A stretch of 64,000 bases of DNA from Amoebophrya sp. A120. Taxonomy: Eukaryota; Sar; Dinophyceae; Syndiniales; Amoebophryaceae. The position numbers and the translations under genes are program-made. Positions 47,501-56,500 of this stretch are shown here, in pieces (positions within the stretch are counted from its first letter, which is position 1; each line of letters begins with the position of its first letter). Below the pieces are notes generated by a model, which searched no databases, was not told the origin of the DNA, and saw only the letters and a list, made by a program, of their open reading frames with translations. The DNA lies in the NCBI GenBank assembly GCA_905178155.1, contig CAJINV010000004.1, forward strand, positions 2,122,391 to 2,186,390, written 5' to 3'.

Positions 47501-50500
47501 CCGACCACTGCGCCTCAAACTGCAGGCGGTTGATGTACAGAGCCCTTTCCTTCAGGCCCGCGTCGAAAAAAATCTTGATCCCGTCAAAGTTGTACTCAAC
47601 ACGCTGCACCTCTTCTCGTGCGAGTGGCCCGCAGTGCCCGCCCCGCTCAAGGAGTGAAAGCAAGCTTGCAACCTCGTACACCTGCTTCACGAACCCGAGG
47701 AACAACCCCTCACGCACCCCACGGTGGATTGTCTTTGCCATCTCCGTGTTCCCCACGCACCCAGTCACTGGAATACGCCCGCATGCTGCGCGCATGTGAG
47801 CATCTGCCACCACGGGGTCCGTCCTCGCATCAAGGTCTGCAGTCTCAATCTCTTGCTCGGTTGCGGTCACGGTTTCGCCGAGCTGGTCTTCTGCAAAAAT
47901 AGCGGGCTCACCCTTCGTGAACTTCAGAACGGCCTCGAGATCCGCACCCTCCTCGAGGGGATTATCTGTATCAGCGGTGCTGCAGGTGTCCCCCGCATCA
48001 GAATGTGCGTCTTCCTTCTTCACGTCGCTCGCAGCGTCCCTCGCACCGCGGTAGCTTTCATCGATCCACGACGGCACGAGCGATTCATCGCAGAGGCTCC
48101 AATGGGAAGGATACAGTGGAGCCCCGGTTGTGGATGTTACTCGCAAAGACCGTGCTTGCGCGGGCCCGTGCGTCGGATCCGGCCGGGGGCGTTTAAGGCT
48201 GGGCTCCTGTGCGCCCGACACCAAATCTTCACCCTGGTCCGCGGGTGCACCACGCGGTGTGGCAATGTCGAACACGTCGGGGCCTCGACCTTGCACAGGC
48301 GGTACAACTCCAGGTGGTTGTCGTGGGGGTACAATGGGTGTGCCAGGCACCGGCGGAATCTGTCGACCCGCTGGCCGCTGCGGTGAGCCATGTGGTGGTG
48401 GCATCGGCGATCGCACATGCCCCTGCGGTGTTGCAGCAGGATGCGGGCGAGAAGGTGGTGAAACTCCTCGTGGAATGCGCGCGGGGGTCTGTGGGCGTTG
48501 TGTGTTGTGTGCGTTGTCCTGTTGCTGGTGCGGTCTCTGAGGTACCCCTGGGCGGACGGCATCCCGGTTGTGGAGCAGCCCTGAAGCTGGAAGTGCTGCT
48601 TGAACTGCCGCTGCATCCGCGTCTAGCCGAAGGCGATTCTGTTCGAGTGACTCGCCCGTCCAGATGGGGTGCTCGAGATCGTTGAACCGAGCCTCCGCCC
48701 GCACCCAAATCTCGCCGTAGATGCAGCTACCCACACCTTCCGCACGCACATCCCCCGACAGCGTGTAGTTAGTGCGGTTGTACATGTACATTACATGCCG
48801 CCGACCGTCGTTGCCCTCGACTCCTCGCATGGGAAGCTGACCCATGTAGCGCCCCCACCGTTGGCCCGCAACACGCGTGCTCCGCGCAATAACCATGCCA
48901 TCCATTCCGATAGAAAAATCCATGGTGGTCAGGTGCTCAGGGTGGGCAGGATCCTTGGCTTGAAACGCTGCAAAAACTCGCGGTGGTCCTGTGGAGGGCG
49001 TGGCCCGTGCGAGGCCCACATGCACGAACTCCGCGGTGTGCCCAATACGCTTCCCCAGTGCACTAAGCACTACCCCGGGATCTTTGTGGTCCAGGGGCAA
49101 GCCGTAATTCGGCACGAGAAAGACGGCCCAATCCCCGGGAATATGTGCAAGCTTTTGTTGTGGGGCGCGGAGGAAATGCTCGATGTAGCCCATCGGAAAA
49201 TTCGCAGGCTTGATCTTTTCCCAAACCACGTCGTCCGGAGAAACAATGTACACGAAGTTCCCTGCAGTGATGTTGTACGAGCCAGCGGCTTCCCCCGAGC
49301 ACATCCCCCTCATCACCACGCGTTCGGGATGTCTGAAGAGCACGATATGCCCCTGAATGTTCTCCGGTCGCGCAGATGTGTAGTCGTACAGCGCGCGGGC
49401 ATCTGCAATGGCAAGCAATCGCTTTGTTGTGCGCGACCGCTGGATGTACGAATCAAGCAAACCGATCATGTGCCTCTCGCGCCAGAACCCCTGCTCGGCA
49501 CCCTTCACCATGGCGTCAAGGTTAATGCCCTGGAAGTGGATCATGTTCATTTTTGCCTCTGCAAAAATTAACCGCTCGTCTGCATCCCAGTTTTCCTCGC
49601 GGAACCACACGAACGAATCGTAGTAGATCACGGAGAACGCGTACTGCCGGCCGCCAACAAGACTGGTGCCTATGTTTGGACAGTGGAAGGGAACAGCCTG
49701 CACTTCCACATTGCGCAGCGTCACGTATGGAGCAGCCTGGAATCCTCGCATTTCCCGATCCGAGCACCGGACTAGGGTGAGGCGGATTCCGTTGTACGTC
49801 GCAAACATTTGCTCCGCCTCAAGCAGCTGCCGCCGTGGTTTCGGGTATGCAGATCGTCGCCTGATATGGCATCGGTGGTGGCCCGTAACGATCATCCTGA
49901 AGCACGTCTTTTCCTCCGAGCGGCACCACTCGGGCTCCTTCGCGGGGTCTGCAGCGAGACTGGCGTCTAGTTTGCCACCAAGTTCATCGTTGTCTTCCGT
50001 GAACTTTTTGAAAGACTCGCCCTCGTTTTCGTCGTACGTACGGTTGTGCACCACGAGGCCACTTTCGTTCAGCCAAATGAGATCTACCTCGAACACGCCG
50101 GGGCCGTGCATGTAGATCGACTCTGTTGTCTTGGGTTTTTGCCGTGCAAGCCGCCCCCCACAGCGCTCGCACTCGGAAATCACCTGCTGAATAAGACCGG
50201 CCTCTACGAAGAACGTGGATGCAGCGAACAAAACCTCCATTCTGTCCGATCGCTCGCAGCCAAGCGCCTTGTGCACATGCTCGATAAACGCGCGCGACGC
50301 ACGCCGACGCTTCCGCATTGAAACCGACCCAGGAAGCCAGTTTTCTGCTTCCAGCACGAGGTCCCGGAGCGCCATGTCGTAGGCAGTAGGTGAAGGCGTT
50401 AGCTCCTCCAGCGACTCAAGAGGCCCGACCTCGGACCTACCGGGGCGGAGTGATCCTTGGCTTGGAGTTGCACTGCGTTGCCGCGCGCGCGCAGCTGCGT

Positions 50501-53500
50501 AGGCCGCAGCGTACCGCTCTTCTTCTGCCCCATACTGTCGCACGACCTCCCGCTGTAAATATCCCTCGAACCATCCTAAACGAGCATGTAGGCGATCCAA
50601 GCGGTCCTCAGTAAGCACCGCGTCGTGGGGTCGCATTGCACGCGAGCGGGGCCTATCTGCATGGAGGAGTCCAAGTCGCTCAAGCACTGGGACCTCATGC
50701 AGCTTGAGCAGACATTTGAAGAAGATGCTCTGCGCTGATGGCGATGGCGCGGGCAACCGCCACTTTTCGATGAAATCTTGCTCTTGGGCTGTGGTTAGGC
50801 CGCGCATTCGCAGCGTGTGGAACGGACGCCACGCAACGCTGAGGTCATGCGGCGAGAGGGTGCGTGCCTCCGACACGCCAGTCCCAGAAACGCGACTTGT
50901 TGAAATTGTTACTGCACCGCCCCCGGTGAGGTTGTACGCGTGGACGTTCTTATCGATAACCGCGTAGGCACGGAGCCCGTCAAAGTGCGCAGCAGCTTGC
51001 TGGGGATTGGAACAATCCTCAAGTTCCACAAGCGGTGGCACTTGCACGCGCGAATCGAGCCCCTGGAGGATGGATCTGATTGTTGCAAGCCCCGCCACGG
51101 ACTCTTCGATCTTGATGCTTGAACCAAGTCTGAAAAGGCACCACCGCGGTGCGACCCCCGGTTTTGAAAGTTCGAGCCTGCACCTCAAAACCCACCTTGC
51201 ATCTGTCCAGCTGCCAGCGACCGTGTCATAGTACACGTCGCGGCAGCTGGACATCTGCTCCACAACCGCTACATCGCGCGCAACACGTTCGCGTAGTCGC
51301 ATGAATTCGGCCCCACTGTCGATGTCAAAAAGCTTGCCCTGCACGCCGTACTGCGTATCGCGGCTGGCGGTGTTTTTCAATTCCTGATCAAGGTCTGTAC
51401 GAATGGAAAGCGCCGCACTCGAACCCGCGGGCGGCGGTGCAACAAAAGCGTGTGGATCCGTGGTTAGGTGTGGCAAAAAACCTTTCGCCGTGTCGTATAC
51501 CCGCGGATCGCATGGAGTGCGTGTAACCGCCTGCGACGAGAGGAAGGTGGCAACATCCGCTCCCTGGTATTCCAGCACAGGAGCGAGCCCCGGCTTCAAA
51601 GTGCGGCTCACGCCTGTGTCCTCTGCTTCGAGGCGCTCAGGAGTGACGTTTGCAGGGGAGATAGAAATCGCACTCGCAATATCGGGAACACGGTCAAGAA
51701 CATCCATGATGGAGGCCTCCACCCGAGGGCCGGTACGCCCCTGCCGTTTATTGTTGCTGTTGCGCGGGGGAGCACCGACGGCTGCACGATCTCGGTGCCA
51801 CGTCTCCACCTCGTCGGGACGAAGTCCAGGTGGCAGGCACTCGATAGGAAAAACTTCATGCACCGCTTCGAGAATATGCGTCGAAATGTAGTCCCGCACA
51901 GTGAGGTCGTATCGCCGCTCGTCCCGCCCGAGGCTATCTGCAAGCCACAACCCCTCGCGGGATGCATGCATCCGGGTCAGCTGTGGTTTCAGGAACGCGC
52001 GAGACAAGAACTGCAGATCTTTTATCGTGGTTGACGAGCACCCCTGCTCCTGCTCAAAAAGCACGACGTTCCGCGAGTCGCCGATCAAAATGCGCCTCAA
52101 ATGTTCGATGGAAGGATCGACGTTTATCATGTAATCCTTTGCAATCGTGCTCTCGGCACCCAGCGGCTCCTTCGGCTTTCTTGTTGCAGGAAACGGCCGC
52201 GAACGGACCTTGTGAATGTCCACAACATCCCGCAGACTTTCGCCCTCCTTGAACTTACCGTTGAACTTCGCGGTTGGCATCGACATTGTAATTGCAGACC
52301 CACCCCGAACATGCGCATCCAAGACCGTGAACAAGGTGCGCTTGCCTGACTGCACCGCATCCTCATCGATTGGTTTGAGCGGATGCTGCATCACGCACGC
52401 GCGGAGCACATCGAGTGCCATGAGCGCCGACTTGGAGTGAATTATTTTCGCGTACTCTGCATCGCTCTCAATCCGCGACCACGGAGTGAGCTCTGCAAAA
52501 ATGAACGCTGCCCACGGGCCGAGGCACTCCATATTGAAGACCAAAATGCCTAACCGCGCACGGAGGTGTGCCGCAAACTTCGGCACCCGAGGCCATCCTG
52601 CAATGTTGTCGATCACCTCTTGCAAGGTGTACATCGTGCCTTGGCGCAGCAGCTTGCCACTCACCTTTACGCGCCGGCAATACCGCACCTCCTTGCGGAG
52701 CCCAAATTGCAGCCCCGTCATTCCGAGAGCAACATGGTTGCGCCCGCTCTTGGAGACATCCTCGTAGAAGTGCCGCGAAAAAATTGTGCTGTCATCGTAC
52801 ATGAGGCTCTGCGTCTGCTCTGAGTCGTTTTTTCCGTTCTGCGAAACCTTGATGTGATCGTCCACAACGGCGGTGCAAGCAGAGGATGCAATAAACTTCT
52901 CCCTATCCTTGCTGAACGCGTCGCACGGGCCAGACGACGCGGCATCTGCAGCTGCCGCATTGCGCATAGCGCGCCGCTGTTTCCCAACTGTAGCACCCTC
53001 GTGCAGATCAGAATCACCGGTGTGATCCGCATCTGGCGTGGGTTCAAGCCCCAACGAAGCGAGGTACTCGTCCACGAGATGGAATTTGTCCTCGGGGTAG
53101 TTGTGCACGACTTGGTAAGAAAAGGAAAACTCCCCCTCGTCGCAGTCGTCGTCCGAAATGCGGCGGAATCCATGTGCCAAAATCTCGCCGTCGGCCGTAC
53201 GAATTCGTCTTGTCTGCAACGCAGCGGCACCGTCAGGAAGATCTTCTGTATGCGCGTCTCCCTGAACCCGTTTGATGCGAGCCGGCGGGTTATCCTCCCC
53301 TGGAGCGTCGTCTGCAGCCTGTAGGCAATCGAGAAGCTCGGATGCAAGCGCTTTCTCATCGGACCCGTCCCACCGTGTCTTCGGTGCAAAAATCGTTTTG
53401 GGTGTTGGTACCGATATAAAAACTTCTGCAAGAGCAGCGTCCTCTGCGGTGTCGTCAGCTGCCACCGGCTCTGTCGCAGGGGCGCAGTACAAGTCACTGC

Positions 53501-56500
53501 TCGCGCGGGATGCAGGGCAGCAAACACACTTCCGTCCCACAGAAGTGCCACCCAAACCTGGTGGGGGAGCAACGTGGACTTTGGGTTGAAATCGCTCTGC
53601 AACCAGTGCTGCATGCATCGCCCTGTTCTGAAGCGAATGGAACGCCAGATCTGTCTCCACTTCCTCCTCCGCAATGCGCATTTGCCGCAGCCGTGCGTCT
53701 GTGCTGCAGCGGCGCGCAGCGGACAGGACCATCCCGATCGGGTAGTGGTCAAACGCACCGCGATCATTCCGCGAGGAAAGCTCCGCTTTTCGAACATATG
53801 AGAACGCGGGCTTGGAACTCGCCTGTGGCGGCTGCATGAGCAAAATGCAGTCCAGCCTCGTCTTGAAATTAACACCCGTGTGTCTGTTCCGGACGTACGT
53901 GGGGCACCGCCCCGAGTGGAGTTTTGCAGGACCGTCTGCTCGCGGATTTTCCACTGCACGGAACTCGTCGAAACCCGCATCAAGGAGGTCAAATTCCGCG
54001 CAGAGCTGATTTAACCACGCCTGCTCCCACGGGTAGCAGCCCGCACACCACTTTGAAAGCGATGCGTCCGGGATTCCATTTGCTGCAATGCAATCGTCGA
54101 CGTCCCTCGTGCAGTTAAGGTCGCCCATGAGCACGACATTGCGGATGCGCCCACCAGTCTGCGCATCGCGGAAAGTTTTCATGTACCCCCGCACCAGGTC
54201 GAGGAACTTCACCTTCGCTTCATTCGCGTCTGCAGATGTGCGTATTGGCGCCGAAGTATCCTCGTTGTAGTGGCTGCACGGTGCGTATGCACTCAGGAAG
54301 ACGTCTCCTCGCGGCAGATGCAATGCTGAAAGTCGCCCTTCGTCTTTTTCGAGGCGAAAGAACTGCGCGCCAACGCAGAAGCCTGTGCGAACGATAAATC
54401 CCGTCCCATGCAGTCCTCGCGCAGTGTCGCCTACGTTTAGGAAAAGTCGCCAGTCCTTGGACCCGACGAGGGATACGAACAAATCCTCCACCTCCGAGCG
54501 TCGAGCAGTACTCACTTTTGTTTCCTGCAGCGCAATGAGGGTGACGTCCGGCCGTGAGAGAAGCGCCTTGAACTCCTTCGGCCTGTCAAGGAGCTGCCTC
54601 TTCAGTGAGGTGGCGCCGCAATTCCACGAAAAATACCCCTCGGACTCCCTAACCGCACCCGCAGGTTCATTCGCGTTGACCTGTCTCCGCCGTGGTGAGG
54701 TGCCGCTCGTGGGGAGAGCAGACTTCTCCACCAGTTCTTCGTCCGGATCAGCACTGCGGCACTCGAAAGCGAAAGCTACCCGCATTCTCTCGAGGCGCCG
54801 GGCCTCATCGCGCCGGGACAGCCTCTTAGCGGATGCAAGCGCTGTCATGAGCCTCCTCTCACGCCCGCGCTCGGCGAGAAGCTTGTGCGCCTTCCGCTGG
54901 TACACCTGGCCCCTCCGCAACTCGTCGTTGGGAATAATTTTTCCAATGAAGTCCGGGACGGGGTGGTAGATGCACTGGCCGCCGCACAGGGTAAACTCCT
55001 GATGTATGAAGCTGAAGATTTTTCCGTATGTATGCGATCTCACAGCAGGGCGGAGGCCAGGCGTGAACGTATTTCTGTCGCAGTCGAGGACCCCGAAAAC
55101 TTTCTCATGCGCGTCCTCTTCAGTCAGCAGCAAGAGGAGGGTGCGGAGAAAAAACCACGAACGATCCACGCCCTGTTTGCAATGCACAAGAACACGGAGC
55201 GGTGTGTTCTTGGGCCAATCTTTGGGCACGGAGAAACCGAACAAAAACTCGTCCAGCCCCTTGTACAAAGCCTGCAGCGATGCGCGTCCATCCTTGAAGT
55301 CGAATCGGACCCTCACCTGGGGCACGCCCGCACACTTGCTATCGGATGTAGGATCGGGAAGATTGCTGGTGCAATTCACGAGGTAATCCCACTTCTGCTC
55401 TTCACGCGCCTCGAGCGTTCCGAGGTGCAGCTCCACGTTACCACCGACAGTGCAGATGTGCGTCACACTCTCCCCCAGAGTGCCGCATGCACTAGCGAAT
55501 ACGACGTCTCCGCGGTTTTTTGCAAAAAACTCGGCGTCCCCTTCCTTCATTCGGGCGGGGATGCACTCCCAAAAATGATCTCTAGAAGCCGAGTCTCGCT
55601 GCGCGATGGCCTGCCGGTACTCCGCATCCGTGAGAGGGCTGCATCTCGTGCACCCAGACTCCCAGAAAAAATCTTTGAAGTTGTCCTCCTCATGCGCACA
55701 CAAAGAACGCACCTTCGCGGTGGAATTCTCCGCGGTGATCGGCGGCGCCGCAGGTAACGGCGGCGTAGCAGCGTCGTCAGAAGGCACATCTTCACAAAGC
55801 ATAGTGGTAGTGCTATTTCGCAGAAGTCCCTTCGCCGGTAAGAAGTGCGCCGTGCACTCGCCGCACTGCACGCACGCCTTGCGGTACGTGTTCTGCTCCA
55901 CCTTTGCATGTCGCCAATGCACAAGCGTAGCACCCATGTTGGTAACCCGCTCTCGGAGAAGATTCACGAACAGGATGCCCGAGCGGGTGTCCCCATCAGC
56001 ACATGCGGATCCAGCGTAACGCCCGCCAGTGATGAGCGTACGCCTCAGCCAAATAATGGCTGCTCTTTGCAGGAGCCGAGCCGCCATGTTCTCAAGATAC
56101 CCCCGTGATGATGCGGGATGCGGGTACTTCAGAAGGGGAACTTGTGGTGCTGGCGCCCTGGCACGACCGCTACCGTGGCGAAGCTGCAAGATCGGTCGAT
56201 TCGCGATGAGCTTGTACCTGGAAGCGACTCGTTCGGTCGAAGATCGGAAGCACGTAAGATTACGCCGCACAGACTCTGCTGCAAGAACATCAAGAAGAGC
56301 CCCCGACTGCACGTCGCCCTCGTAACACGCGGAGCCGCGGTACTGGTCACGCTCCAGAAGGCACTGCCGAAGCCAAATAACAGCAGCACGCTGGATAAAC
56401 CATGCTGCGGCGTGCTGTACCTCCTCGTCTCCCACCGGTCCTCCACAGGGTGCAGGGTACCACCCACGACGCGCGTTTGGAGGTGCCTCCGCAGGGTTGT

